Assembly: GCF_002091955.1 (NCBI RefSeq)
Contig: NZ_MKKY01000025.1
Coordinates: forward strand, 1 to 64,000
Length of the DNA: 64,000 nucleotides
DNA from: Rhodococcus sp. 1168
GTDB taxonomy: Bacteria; Actinomycetota; Actinomycetes; Mycobacteriales; Mycobacteriaceae
Reading direction: 5' to 3'
Shown: positions 7,518-16,938 of the stretch, one piece after another
How the letters are laid out: every line of letters starts with the position of its first letter
Numbering within the stretch: the first letter of the stretch is position 1
Program-made: the position numbers and the translations under genes
Notes under the pieces: generated by a model
Told to the model about the DNA's origin: nothing
Seen by the model: the letters and a program-made list of their open reading frames with translations, nothing else
Database searches by the model: none

Positions 7518-7970
7518 TTACAGCGTGCGGGCGTAGCAGATCGAGGTCAAGGCATCGACGTACGGGCCGAATGGCTCGATTCTGGTGTAGCCCTCCCGCT
7601 CGTAGAACCTCACTGCATCCAGTTGACGCGATCCGGTTTCCAACTTGAGAGTGCGAATGCCGTGGGCTCGTGCGCTCTCTTCTAGTTTGCGCAGGATGGC
7701 GATCGATACGCCGCGTCCGCGCTCGGCGGGAATGACGTACATCCGCTTGATCTCCGCTTCCTCGCCCCCTAGCAACCGAAGTCCCCCGCACCCGATGCCC
7801 ACCGACGAATCGTCGCGCGCGACGACGAATACCAGCATGTCCTCCCCGGACGGTGGCATCCCCGGTTCGTGGCTGCTGTTTCCGTAGCGAGCATCCAGTT
7901 CCGCCCGCTGAGCGGCTCGCAATTGCGCCCCGGCCGGGGTATCCCAGCCTTCTTCTTCCACCGTGATCAC
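7518..7970 (-). CDS. GNAT-family N-acetyltransferase
   Basis: A 150-residue acetyltransferase. The acetyl-CoA pyrophosphate loop is visible in VIPAERGRGVSIAILRKLEE, preceded by the beta-strand EIKRMYV and followed by LETGSRQLDAVRFYEREGY. GTG 7970 is chosen because AGAGAGG lies 9 bases upstream; longer starts would run into the divergent transporter gene at 8034. The acetyl acceptor cannot be told. The gene is convergent with the helicase across a shared terminator. Confidence 0.8.
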   Translation of the reverse strand: MITVEEEGWDTPAGAQLRAAQRAELDARYGNSSHEPGMPPSGEDMLVFVVARDDSSVGIGCGGLRLLGGEEAEIKRMYVIPAERGRGVSIAILRKLEESARAHGIRTLKLETGSRQLDAVRFYEREGYTRIEPFGPYVDALTSICYARTL

Positions 7971-8033
7971 TCGGGTACGCCTCTCTGGTTCCTGTTGGCG
8001 TGAGGGTAAGGACGGTGCTGGCACACTGGACCG

Positions 8034-10061
8034 GTGACCGTAAGCCGCACCGAACACCGCACGTCGACTGCGTTGACGCCTGTCGAACTCGCGACGGCTG
8101 CCGTGATGAGCAGCTTTGCAGTCGCTCTCTCGGTGGTTGCGATGGTGGTTCCGCTGGCCACCGCGTTACAGATCGTAGCTGCTGTACCGATGGCTGTCGT
8201 TGCGCAACGCCATCGCACTCGGGTGCTCGTCTCGGCGGCTGTCGCCGGGACTCTCGTCGCGTTCGTTGCCGCCGGATGGTCGACGGCCGTCACCGTGGCC
8301 ACGGCCGCTCTTCTCGGTGGGATGGTCGGGCGGGCCAAACGTCTCGGCCATGGCCTGTTCCGAGTGCTCGTCACCTCAGCGATCGTCGGGCCCGCCATCG
8401 GCCTGGTGACGGTGGGCGTGTTGTTCCTGTTGGCGCCACTGCGTGAGCTGTTTCTCAAAACTATCGAGAACACCATCGAGGGCGTCGCCCGACTGATGGC
8501 GAGGACCGAATTTCTGATCCCTGCTGCGGACACGTTGCGCTCGGGTGTCGGTGCCGTGCTGGACAACTGGTGGTGGTGGATACTCGGCACCGCAATATTC
8601 AGCATTGTCCTCGGCGTGTTCTTCACATGGCTGATCCTCGGGGCAATTCTCGACCGTCTCTCGACCATCCCCGTCGCTGATCACCTGCCTGCTGCGGTGG
8701 ACGGAGTGGTGGCACCGCTACCCGTCCGGTTGACCAACGTCGGCTTCAGCTACGAGGGTTCCCGTACCGCCGCCTTGCAGAGCGTCGACCTCACCGTCGA
8801 TTTCGGGGAGTTCGTCGCAGTGGTCGGACACAACGGGTCCGGAAAGTCGACGCTGACAAGAATTCTTGCGGGGCGCACACCCACCACCGGGACCGTGGAC
8901 CGTCCCGGTGTCGCCGGTTTGGGGCTGGCAGGTGGAACGGCAGTAGTTCTGCAGCGGCCGGAAAGTCAGATTCTCGGCAGCCGCGTCGGCGACGACGTCG
9001 TGTGGGGCCTTCCCGCAGACGCCGAAACCGATATCGACGCGTTGCTGACCGAAGTGGGTCTGGGCGGAATGGGAGCACGCGAAACCTCGACTCTGTCGGG
9101 CGGTGAAATGCAACGGTTGGCGGTTGCGGCTGCACTGGCGCGGCGCCCCGCATTGCTGATCGCCGACGAAGCAACCACGATGGTCGACGCCGCAGGCCGA
9201 GCGAGCCTGGTGGCACTGCTGGCCGATCTCCCCACTCGACACCGGATGTCCGTCGTACTCGTGACGCATCAAGAACTGGAAACAGCTGCGGCCGATCGCG
9301 TCGTACATCTTCACGGCGGGGCGCAGGTGCAACACAGCGCCGAATGGATGCGCACGGCGTTCCTCGACCCGGCGACCACCCACTTTCGTGCCGGATCACC
9401 GATCATGACTCTTCGCGGCGTAGGGCACATCTACAACAGGCACACGCCCTGGTCACAGCTGGCCCTCACCGGGATCGACCTGACTGTGCACGCGGGCGAC
9501 GGGCTACTTGTCCTGGGCGGCAATGGATCCGGAAAGTCCACTCTCGCGTGGATTCTCGCCGGCCTGACCAAGCCGTCGACCGGGACCGCAGAGTTCGAGG
9601 GTTCTCCGGTGTCGGACAACGTCGGTGTCGTAGGTCTGGCATTTCAACATTCACGGCTACAACTTCAGCGCCGCACCGTCGCGGAGGACATCGCGGCCGC
9701 CGGGGGCCCAGAAGCGGGTTCCGTGCATGTCTCACGCGCGATGGACGCAGTCGGCTTGGATCGACTGCTCGCAGGTCGAGAGATCGATTCACTCAGCGGC
9801 GGACAAATGCGTCGGGTCGTCATCGCCGGGCTCGTGGTGAACAAACCTCGGGTGCTCGTCCTCGACGAACCGCTGGCCGGGCTCGATCCGCCGGGGCGAA
9901 CCGACATCATCGGCGTGCTCGGTCAACTACGACGACAGGGAATCGCGATAATAGTCATTTCGCACGACATCGACGGTATCGACAGCGTCTGCGACCGAAC
10001 GATTACCCTTGCCAGCGGGCGCATCACGTCCGAAAAGACAAACCGCGGGGTGACGTCGTGA
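8034..10061 (+). CDS. ECF transporter fusion: membrane substrate-binding part plus two ABC ATPases (Rv2326c-like)
   Basis: A 675-residue single chain. Residues about 15-225 are hydrophobic with six or so membrane segments, resembling a DUF2232/S-component. The first ATPase has Walker A GHNGSGKST (about residue 264), signature LSGGEMQ and Walker B LLIADEAT. The second has GGNGSGKST (about residue 495), LSGGQMRR and VLVLDEPLAGLD. The organisation matches Rv2326c of M. tuberculosis. The stop overlaps the start of the T-component (GTGA). Together they should form an energy-coupling-factor importer for a vitamin-like or other small substrate. The S part matches none of the well-defined vitamin families I can recall. 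Confidence 0.85.
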   Translation: MTVSRTEHRTSTALTPVELATAAVMSSFAVALSVVAMVVPLATALQIVAAVPMAVVAQRHRTRVLVSAAVAGTLVAFVAAGWSTAVTVATAALLGGMVGRAKRLGHGLFRVLVTSAIVGPAIGLVTVGVLFLLAPLRELFLKTIENTIEGVARLMARTEFLIPAADTLRSGVGAVLDNWWWWILGTAIFSIVLGVFFTWLILGAILDRLSTIPVADHLPAAVDGVVAPLPVRLTNVGFSYEGSRTAALQSVDLTVDFGEFVAVVGHNGSGKSTLTRILAGRTPTTGTVDRPGVAGLGLAGGTAVVLQRPESQILGSRVGDDVVWGLPADAETDIDALLTEVGLGGMGARETSTLSGGEMQRLAVAAALARRPALLIADEATTMVDAAGRASLVALLADLPTRHRMSVVLVTHQELETAAADRVVHLHGGAQVQHSAEWMRTAFLDPATTHFRAGSPIMTLRGVGHIYNRHTPWSQLALTGIDLTVHAGDGLLVLGGNGSGKSTLAWILAGLTKPSTGTAEFEGSPVSDNVGVVGLAFQHSRLQLQRRTVAEDIAAAGGPEAGSVHVSRAMDAVGLDRLLAGREIDSLSGGQMRRVVIAGLVVNKPRVLVLDEPLAGLDPPGRTDIIGVLGQLRRQGIAIIVISHDIDGIDSVCDRTITLASGRITSEKTNRGVTS

Positions 10062-10792
10062 CCACTGTTGTACTTCGCCAAGTTCCTCGCCACTCGCCGA
10101 TCCACCGGCTCTGGGCCGGCACGAAACTGCTGTCGGTGGTGCTCATCAGCATCACGCTGCTGACCGCGCCATCGTGGCCCGCCCTCGGGATCGTCGTCGG
10201 CCTGCTGGTGGTCACCGCGATCATCGCGCGCGTGCCGCCTACCGCAATACCCCGCCCGCCGAAGCTGATCTGGGTTCTGTTCCTCATCGGCGCGCTCATC
10301 AACGCCCCGTTGGGGTTCTCGGCTGTGCTGCTCTTTCTGCGTGCAATGGTGTTCGCATTCGTGCTGCTCGGGGCGTCGCTGATGATCGGGTGGACGACGT
10401 CGATGAGCGATATCGCACCCGCTGTCTCGATTCTCGGAACACCGCTGAAGAAGCTGAAGTTGCCGGTCGACGAATGGGCCGCGACCGTCGCATTGTGCCT
10501 ACGTTCACTTCCGTTGTTGATCGAGGAAGTGCGCGTCATGATCGCTGCCCGCCGCCTGCGCCCCAAATCTGTCCTCAACAGCGTCGCGGACAATTCGATC
10601 GTCGACCTCATCACGGCGACGATGTCCATTGCCATCCGACGGGCGACGGAGATGGGTGAAGCCATCACCGCGCGCGGCGGCGCTGGACAGATAACCGCCT
10701 ATCCCAGCCGACCGCACCTGTCCGACGTCATTGCCTTCACCGTCGTCGTGCTCAGCTGCGCCGCAGCACTGGTGGTCACGTTCGCGTTGTGA
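10058..10792 (+). CDS. ECF transporter T-component, CbiQ/EcfT family (Rv2325c-like)
   Basis: A 244-residue integral membrane coupling protein starting at GTG 10058, which overlaps the preceding stop by four bases. Several hydrophobic segments lie between residues 20 and 120, and one closes the C-terminus (VIAFTVVVLSCAAALVV). The cytoplasmic coupling helices typical of EcfT appear as RSLPLLIEEVRVMIAARRLR and MGEAITARGGAG. It is the transmembrane partner of the fused S-A-A' protein. The stop is only nine bases from the convergent vWA gene. Confidence 0.85.
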   Translation: MTTVVLRQVPRHSPIHRLWAGTKLLSVVLISITLLTAPSWPALGIVVGLLVVTAIIARVPPTAIPRPPKLIWVLFLIGALINAPLGFSAVLLFLRAMVFAFVLLGASLMIGWTTSMSDIAPAVSILGTPLKKLKLPVDEWAATVALCLRSLPLLIEEVRVMIAARRLRPKSVLNSVADNSIVDLITATMSIAIRRATEMGEAITARGGAGQITAYPSRPHLSDVIAFTVVVLSCAAALVVTFAL

Positions 10793-10801
10793 GCGATGCG
10801 G

Positions 10802-12451
10802 CTATTCCCCGCCGATACGTTGCGTTCGACTGTTGAGCGCTTTGACGAACACGTCAGGGATGTCGCGCGGGTCCTCGGCGATGTAGCTCGTCCCGCCAGT
10901 GGCCGCGGAAATCTTCTGCAGGGCAACGGGATCCGCGTCCGTAGTAATACCGATTGTCACGATGACCACGGGTCGTACTGGATCCTGCTCGCGTTTGAGA
11001 GTGGCGATCAGATCGTCGAGACTAGGACTACCCGCATCTTCGTTGGCGCCGTCGGTCAAGAGAATGACGCTGTTGACGAAGTTGGGGTTGTAGCCTGCTT
11101 TGACATTGCGGAAGGCAGCGAGCGTCGTGTCGTAGAGACCGGTGCCCCCGCCGACCAACGACGGTAGCGTCCGGATTCCGGCCAGGATTGCTTCGCGTTG
11201 AGGAAGACCGTTGACGACGTTACTTTCGGGTCCGATGGGGACCAGTTCGCGATAATCCTGATTACCTCCGCCGAGGCCGATCGAGAACGCCCACAAGCCC
11301 ATCTCTGCTTGCGAGTTGAACAGTGCGTTACCGCCGAGACTGGCCTCCACGGTCAGCGCGATGCGGGTCGAGTCCCCCGACTTGGCTGCCATCGACCCGG
11401 ACACGTCTTCGACCACAACGGTCCGCAGTGGCAGCGCCAGGACAGACCAGTCCCGCAGCGTCGACTCGATGGAGAGTGGATTTTTCAGCTCGAGGGCGGC
11501 GACCGACCCGACACCGGTGCCGTCGGTCAACGGAGTTCCACTGGCCTGTCGAAAGCCTGCGTCGAGCAGCGCGTCAACTGTCGTCGAGTTCGCCAACAAC
11601 GAGGCCAGAGCAGTCCCTGCCTTCTTCGCGGCGTCGTAGTCCGGTCCCATTGCTGCGGTCACGGCAAGTGGGTAGTCCAAAAAGTAACTGCCGGTCGGAG
11701 GGACCGACGCGAGCAGAGGCGCTTGCGGGTTGGCCTTGTTGTAGGCCACCACGCTCTGTTCGGTGGCGACACTGCTACCTCCCTCAGCAGCGACCTGCGC
11801 TATCAGGTCGGTCGTGCCGTGCGGTGTGTTTGCGATTCGCCCGAAGTCCTGGGCGATAGGAACGAGCGCCGCCGAGACTGCCTTCGGATCGGAGATCGAG
11901 ACCTCTGATTCGGCCAACGCACCCAATATCGAGGCAATCGACGCGCTGCTGTTGAGTGGATCTCCGATTCGCTGCTGCGGAGTCTGCAGAACCTGCAGCC
12001 AATTCTGTGCCGTGGATGGTTCGCCCACTCTCGTAACCACGACCGGCAGCGTTTTGGCGACCGCGGACTTCGCAACTTCCGGTAGCGCCCCCGTCGAGCG
12101 GAGTGTCTTGAGCAACCAGAGCGTCGAATCGGGAATCCACAGGTCGGGCCGGCTGCCATCGATACCTGCAAGCTCCGTTGCGGTGTCGGTCGGAGCTTCG
12201 GCGCGAACCTCGAAATCGGTACAACCGCGGTCGAGCTCGCTGGACCGGCTCAACACCTCGGTCACCACCGGCTCGATGGTCGGGTCCACGGCCAGTGATA
12301 CCTGGCCCGTGGAATCGCAGCCTGCCACCGTCGCACGTACGGCCTGGACTCCGAAGTACGCGCCCACGACGACCACGACCGCGACCACCACAACCGCTGC
12401 CCATTTTGCAGCCGGAGTACTCCGAGTTCCTGTTCCGTGACGCCCAGACAT
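10802..12451 (-). CDS. Membrane-anchored solute-binding-like / vWA domain protein, copy 1
   Basis: A 549-residue protein with a short cytoplasmic N-terminus, one membrane helix (about residues 18-42) and a large outer part. Residues about 50-310 resemble an extracellular solute-binding protein (SBP_bac_11 type). Residues about 340-545 form a vWA domain with MIDAS motif VVVEDVSGSM and the later LLTDGANED. ATG 12451 (MSGRHGTG) has a purine-rich site upstream; a start at 12469 is also possible. It is the second of two tandem paralogues on this strand. Family members occur widely in Actinobacteria; the ligand is unknown. Confidence 0.75.
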   Translation of the reverse strand: MSGRHGTGTRSTPAAKWAAVVVVAVVVVVGAYFGVQAVRATVAGCDSTGQVSLAVDPTIEPVVTEVLSRSSELDRGCTDFEVRAEAPTDTATELAGIDGSRPDLWIPDSTLWLLKTLRSTGALPEVAKSAVAKTLPVVVTRVGEPSTAQNWLQVLQTPQQRIGDPLNSSASIASILGALAESEVSISDPKAVSAALVPIAQDFGRIANTPHGTTDLIAQVAAEGGSSVATEQSVVAYNKANPQAPLLASVPPTGSYFLDYPLAVTAAMGPDYDAAKKAGTALASLLANSTTVDALLDAGFRQASGTPLTDGTGVGSVAALELKNPLSIESTLRDWSVLALPLRTVVVEDVSGSMAAKSGDSTRIALTVEASLGGNALFNSQAEMGLWAFSIGLGGGNQDYRELVPIGPESNVVNGLPQREAILAGIRTLPSLVGGGTGLYDTTLAAFRNVKAGYNPNFVNSVILLTDGANEDAGSPSLDDLIATLKREQDPVRPVVIVTIGITTDADPVALQKISAATGGTSYIAEDPRDIPDVFVKALNSRTQRIGGE

Positions 12452-12549
12452 TTCCGCGCACTCCCCCATTGGTCAGCTAATTAGCAGCGACCTGCATCAT
12501 GCACCAAATTGCGACCTATGGAGACGCTTACCCCAAAAAAGCCAGAAAA

Positions 12550-14196
12550 TCAGCGACCTGATCGACTTTTGAGAGCATTCACGAACACATTGGGAATTTC
12601 TGCGGGATTTCGAGCCAAAAAGCTTGTACCGCCAGTGGCCGCAGAGATCTGTTGGAGAACCCCAGCGTCGGCGTCGTCGGTGATGCCGATGGTGACGATG
12701 ATGACCGGCTTCGTCGGGTCCTGCTCCGAGCGGAGCGTGGAGAGCAACTCCTCTAGCCCCACGCTGCCTGGATCCTCGTTGGAACCGTCGGTCAGGATGA
12801 TGACGCTGTTGATGTAGTCGGGATCGTATCCCTCTTTGACCTTGCGGAAGGCGGCAAGAGTCGTGTCGTAGAGGCCAGTGCCGCCACCTACGAGACTCGG
12901 TAGGGTGCCGATCTGCTGGACGATGACATTTCGTTGCGAGGTCCCGTTCACGTCTTCGTCGAGACGGCGAATCGGAACCAATTCTTTGTAGTCCTGGCTT
13001 CCGCCACCGAGACCGATCGAGAACGCCCACAGCCCTAATGCCGCATTGTTGGGGAAGAGCTTGCTTCCCGTTTCGCTGGCTTGAACGGTCAATCCGATGC
13101 GAGTGTCCGCACCGGCACCGTAGGCCATCGAACCGGAGACGTCCTCCATCACCAGAGTCCGCGACGGGAGGGCCAGGACTTGATATTGCCGCAACGTCGC
13201 CTCGGCGGTCTGCTGGTCGGCGATGGTCAACGTCAGGATCTTTCCGACACCGCGGCCGTCGCTGAGAGGTGTGTTGTCCGGTGAGCGGAAGCCCGCATCG
13301 GACAGCGCTGCCAGACCGGAAGAGGAGCCCATTGCATCGGCGACGGCGAGGCCGACGGTCTTGGCGCTCTCGTGAGATTCACCGGCGGGTTCGGTGACGG
13401 CGAGTGGATAGTTGAGGAAGAAGCTTCCCGTCGGCGGTGTCGTGGTGCCGAGTTCGGTGCCGGTCGAGACCTCGTAGTCCACCAGCGTCTGCTCGGAGAC
13501 GACCGAAACGCCACCATCGGCAGACATGTCGTCGAGGCGGACAACCGGATCTGCTTCGCCTCTCGTCGAAGCCTGTGCCTGTGCGATCGGCACCAGGGCA
13601 GCGGAGACGGAGTCGACTGTGGCGGCGTCTGCACCGGCCTCGGCAAGGGCACCGAGGATCGCGGCGTCGGAGATCGTGTTGGTCAACGGATTTCCGATCC
13701 GGAGACTTTTCAGTTGTAGTGCGGTGAGCCAGGTATCGAAGAAGGGCACCTCGTCTAGACGAGCGGCGATCACCGCAGGCGAACTCGCGACGGATTGGCT
13801 GGCGAGGTCGACGAGCGAACCGGTGGCCCGCACAGTCTTACCCACCCAGAGTGCCGAATCCGGTATCCACAGCGAGGGAACATCCACGCCCTTGGACACG
13901 GCGGCGGATACCTCTCCCGAGTCGGTGGCCGTCACCTCGATGTTTGCGCAACCGAGATCCTCGGCCGATGTGTCGTCTATCACATCCTGCACGACGCTCG
14001 CGATCGCCGGGTCGGCAGCAAGCGTGTAAGTGGAAGGATCCTTGCACCCGGACCCGAATGCTTTCTGCGCGGCGAAGACGCCGACGCCGACGATCACCAG
14101 AAGTACGACAGCGAGAACGCCGTACTTCACCAATCCGGTCGCGTCGGCCGTCGAACGCGCGGCACTGTGTTTCGCTGGACTGTGTCTACCAGGCAT
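12550..14196 (-). CDS. Membrane-anchored solute-binding-like / vWA domain protein, copy 2
   Basis: A 548-residue paralogue of the downstream gene with the same layout: membrane helix about residues 23-43, solute-binding-like region 50-310, then vWA with MIDAS in LVMEDVSGSMAYGAG (about residue 352) and IILTDGSNED. Shared long blocks such as LGLWAFSIGLGGG and SLVGGGTGLYDTTLAAFR show a tandem duplication that has since diverged. About 98 bases separate the copies. An intact MIDAS predicts divalent-metal-dependent binding. The two may act as a pair at the cell surface; this is inference. Confidence 0.77.
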   Translation of the reverse strand: MPGRHSPAKHSAARSTADATGLVKYGVLAVVLLVIVGVGVFAAQKAFGSGCKDPSTYTLAADPAIASVVQDVIDDTSAEDLGCANIEVTATDSGEVSAAVSKGVDVPSLWIPDSALWVGKTVRATGSLVDLASQSVASSPAVIAARLDEVPFFDTWLTALQLKSLRIGNPLTNTISDAAILGALAEAGADAATVDSVSAALVPIAQAQASTRGEADPVVRLDDMSADGGVSVVSEQTLVDYEVSTGTELGTTTPPTGSFFLNYPLAVTEPAGESHESAKTVGLAVADAMGSSSGLAALSDAGFRSPDNTPLSDGRGVGKILTLTIADQQTAEATLRQYQVLALPSRTLVMEDVSGSMAYGAGADTRIGLTVQASETGSKLFPNNAALGLWAFSIGLGGGSQDYKELVPIRRLDEDVNGTSQRNVIVQQIGTLPSLVGGGTGLYDTTLAAFRKVKEGYDPDYINSVIILTDGSNEDPGSVGLEELLSTLRSEQDPTKPVIIVTIGITDDADAGVLQQISAATGGTSFLARNPAEIPNVFVNALKSRSGR

Positions 14197-14287
14197 TGTG
14201 AAGAACCTCTCCGTATGAGCAAGAGCCTCCGATCAGACCCCCGCTGCGCGGCTCGCCGAAGCGTAGCGCGGCTTTGACCTGCACGCG

Positions 14288-14722
14288 TTATGCGTAGAGC
14301 GACTCGAAGGTCTTCAACGAGTTCTCGATGTCACCTTTGAGAGCTCTCGCAACGCCAGAGCCGATGGGACCGAACAGGGGTGCACCACCGAGATCGATGT
14401 CGAGAGTCAACTGCGAACCGCCGTTTCCCGCGGCGCTCACCGATAGCACGAGGGTGATCTTGACGCCACCTTTGCCGTTGCCCTTCAGCTTCAGCTTGTT
14501 CGGCGGATCGTAGCTTTCGATGGTCCAGCGCACCCGATTGCGCATGCCTTTGACACTGGCGACCGAGTCGAGAGTGGTGCCGACGGCGAGCTCGGCGGGT
14601 AACTCACCGCGCCACGCCTCGTGGATGGAAAGCCACTTGTCGTAGTCGGAGAGATCGGACGCATGCGTCCACGTTTGTGCCGGGTCGAGGGGGACGTCGG
14701 CGGTCACTTTGAGCTTGGCCAC
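14288..14722 (-). CDS. SRPBCC-fold protein, Rv0910-like
   Basis: A 144-residue START/polyketide-cyclase-like fold. It resembles Rv0910 of M. tuberculosis along its length: VPLDPAQTWTHASDLSDYDKW, then GMRNRVRWTIESYDPPNKL, then LGGAPLFGPIGSGVARAL. Rv0910 is listed as the toxin of a proposed pair with Rv0909. Here the Rv0909-like gene lies about 9 kb away at 23444, so no operon supports that pairing. GTG 14722 is preferred because longer starts run through the terminator of the neighbouring symporter gene. Confidence 0.78.
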   Translation of the reverse strand: MAKLKVTADVPLDPAQTWTHASDLSDYDKWLSIHEAWRGELPAELAVGTTLDSVASVKGMRNRVRWTIESYDPPNKLKLKGNGKGGVKITLVLSVSAAGNGGSQLTLDIDLGGAPLFGPIGSGVARALKGDIENSLKTFESLYA

Positions 14723-14746
14723 AGCACGGATGGTAGCCGGACACGT

Positions 14747-14785
14747 CGAGACGCCCGTGTGAGGAGCACACACACGGGCGTCTCG
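14747..14785. terminator. Hairpin terminator after the symporter operon, 15-bp stem
   Basis: CGAGACGCCCGTGTG (14747-14761) pairs with 14771-14785 around a nine-base loop. It follows the minus-strand symporter gene ending at 14803. No long T-run follows, as is common in Actinobacteria. Confidence 0.75.
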
Positions 14786-14802
14786 ATTGGAAAATCCCAA
14801 GG

Positions 14803-16434
14803 TCAGTGAGCTGAGGCCTTCTCTGCTCCGATGCCGGTCAACGAACGGACCTCCATCTCGGCCTGCTTCGCTCTACTCTCCGAATCCTTGGAAATCAACG
14901 TGCCCACGATGCCGAGGACGAACGCGAGCGGGATCGATACGATGCCTGGGTTCGACAGCGGGAACCATGCGAAATCCGATCCGGGGATCATCGAGGTCTT
15001 CGAGCCGGACACCGCAGGCGAGAAGATGATCAGGACGATGGTCGAGATCAAACCGCCGTACATGCTGAACAGTGCGCCGGTGGTGTTGAACCGACGCCAG
15101 AACAACGAGTACAGGATGGTCGGGAGATTCGCTGCCGCAGCGACGGCGAACGCTAGTGCGACGAGGAATGCGATGTTCTGACCGTTGGCAAGAATTCCGA
15201 GGCCGATGGCGATGACACCGATGACGACGGCTGTGATGCGCGACACCTTGACCTGCTTCTTCTCGTCGACCTTGCCCTTCTTGATGACACCGGCATAGAT
15301 GTCGTGGGCGAAGGATGCCGACGCGGTGATGGTCAATCCTGCGACGACCGCAAGGATCGTCGCGAAGGCTACTGCCGAGATGACGCCGAGGAGAATGACG
15401 CCACCGAGTTCGAAAGCGAGCAGTGGCGCAGCGGAGTTCTGGCCACCTGCCGAAGCGAGGATCCGGTCCGGTCCGACGATCGCGGCGGCACCGTACCCGA
15501 GTACCAGGGTGAACAGGTAGAACGCACCGATGAGAGCGATCGCCCATACGACGCTGCGTCGAGCTTCTTTCGCGGTAGGCACCGTGTAGAAGCGCATCAG
15601 AACGTGCGGTAAACCTGCGGTGCCGAGAACCAGTGCGATACCGAGCGAGAGGAAGTTGATCTTCGACGTCGCACTGCCGCCGTACTGCGCACCTGGCTCG
15701 ATGATGTCGCGTGCGGCGACTGTGGCGTCGGCGGATCCGGACACCATGGTCTGCGCGCTACCGATGAGCTCGGAGAAGTTGAGTCCGAACTTGGCCAGCA
15801 CGAGAACGGTCATGAACGCGGCGCCGACGATCAAGAGCACGGCCTTGATGATCTGCACCCAGGTCGTGCCCTTCATCCCGCCGATGAGGACGTACGCGAT
15901 CATCAGCACACCGACGATCGCGATGACGATCGACTGACCAGTGCGGTCGGAGATGTCGAGCAAGAGGGCGACGAGGCCACCCGCGCCTGCCATCTGCGCC
16001 AGCAGGTAGAACAGCGAGACCGTCAGCGTCGACAATGCAGCAGCCGTGCGCACCGGCCCTTGCCGCAACCGGAAGCTCAATACGTCTGCCATCGTGAATT
16101 TGCCGGTGTTCCTGAGCAATTCGGCGACGAGTAGCAACGCGACGAGCCACGCGACGAGAAAGCCGATGGAGTACAGAAAGCCGTCGTACCCGTAGACGGC
16201 GATTGCACCGGCGATACCGAGAAAGCTTGCGGCAGAAAGGTAGTCACCGGCGATCGCGATGCCATTCTGCGGTCCGGAGAAGCCACCGCCTGCGGTGAAG
16301 AACTCCGACGCCGTGGTGTTCTTCTTGCTGGCCCGGATGACGACGACCATCGTGATGAGCACGAAGGCCACGAAGATGGAGATGTTGACTATTGGCTCGC
16401 CGACTGTCGTGTCCGCTGCTTGCGCGAGATTCAT
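14803..16434 (-). CDS. Sodium/solute symporter, ActP/MctC-like monocarboxylate permease
   Basis: A 543-residue SSS-family carrier with about 13 membrane helices. Family blocks include FFTAGGGFSGPQNGIAIAGD, YLSAASFLGIAGAIA and GTAGLPHVLMRFYTVP. The last matches the acetate permease ActP and the corynebacterial monocarboxylate carrier MctC. The ATG overlaps the stop of the upstream DUF485 gene (ATGA), the standard partner of ActP-type carriers. Substrates are probably acetate, propionate or pyruvate. It lies in a six-gene minus-strand block led by a LytS/LytTR system. Confidence 0.88.
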   Translation of the reverse strand: MNLAQAADTTVGEPIVNISIFVAFVLITMVVVIRASKKNTTASEFFTAGGGFSGPQNGIAIAGDYLSAASFLGIAGAIAVYGYDGFLYSIGFLVAWLVALLLVAELLRNTGKFTMADVLSFRLRQGPVRTAAALSTLTVSLFYLLAQMAGAGGLVALLLDISDRTGQSIVIAIVGVLMIAYVLIGGMKGTTWVQIIKAVLLIVGAAFMTVLVLAKFGLNFSELIGSAQTMVSGSADATVAARDIIEPGAQYGGSATSKINFLSLGIALVLGTAGLPHVLMRFYTVPTAKEARRSVVWAIALIGAFYLFTLVLGYGAAAIVGPDRILASAGGQNSAAPLLAFELGGVILLGVISAVAFATILAVVAGLTITASASFAHDIYAGVIKKGKVDEKKQVKVSRITAVVIGVIAIGLGILANGQNIAFLVALAFAVAAAANLPTILYSLFWRRFNTTGALFSMYGGLISTIVLIIFSPAVSGSKTSMIPGSDFAWFPLSNPGIVSIPLAFVLGIVGTLISKDSESRAKQAEMEVRSLTGIGAEKASAH

Positions 16435-16784
16435 CGCTTCAACTCCTGGGAGGCTTCCATCTCGGTACGCAGGGCCAGCGCGCGTGGGTCGAGTTCACGG
16501 TTCGCGAATCTCACGTAGATGCCAGTGATCGCGAAGGTGGTGACGAACTGTCCGAGACCCAGCAACAAGCCGATGTTGATGTTTCCCCAAACGAGAGTGG
16601 ACATGAAGTCCGTCGCATAGGTGCTGAGCAAGACGTACACGAGGTACCAGAGGAGGAAGAACGCCGTCATCGGAAAGACGAAGCTGCGCAATCTACGTCG
16701 GAGCTCCTGAAACTCCGGACTCGCCTGCATGTCGATGAATGCCTGCGCATCCGGTGGCGGCGGTGAAGTATCCGGTCGTGTCAC
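16431..16784 (-). CDS. DUF485 small membrane protein, partner of the symporter
   Basis: A 117-residue protein with two central hydrophobic segments, FVFPMTAFFLLWYLVYVLLS and a second around NIGLLLGLGQFVTTFAITGI. This is the form of DUF485 proteins (YjcH), which accompany ActP-type carriers. The four-base stop/start overlap with the carrier indicates coupled synthesis and probably a physical complex. The gene begins about 155 bases downstream of the second symporter gene. Confidence 0.88.
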   Translation of the reverse strand: MTRPDTSPPPPDAQAFIDMQASPEFQELRRRLRSFVFPMTAFFLLWYLVYVLLSTYATDFMSTLVWGNINIGLLLGLGQFVTTFAITGIYVRFANRELDPRALALRTEMEASQELKR

Positions 16785-16938
16785 CTTGTCAGCTCCTCAT
16801 CTCGCTCGTCACGGGCTGTGACTCACATCTGAGGGAAAACTGTAAGAGAGCCAGCTCACAAAATGATGTAGTGGTGGCGATCACACGCTCAGCTGTCGGG
16901 TTGTGCGCCGAACGGTCGTGTGGCAACGGCGAACGGGC

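Noticed and set aside
9344-10057. Upstream extension of the EcfT frame
   Set aside because: It overlaps the second ATPase domain of the preceding gene and encodes Arg-rich sequence; the GTG at 10058 with its overlap is the sensible start.
12480-12549. Repeated GCGACCT words between the vWA paralogues
   Set aside because: Three short words at irregular spacing without symmetry; too weak for a repeat or operator.
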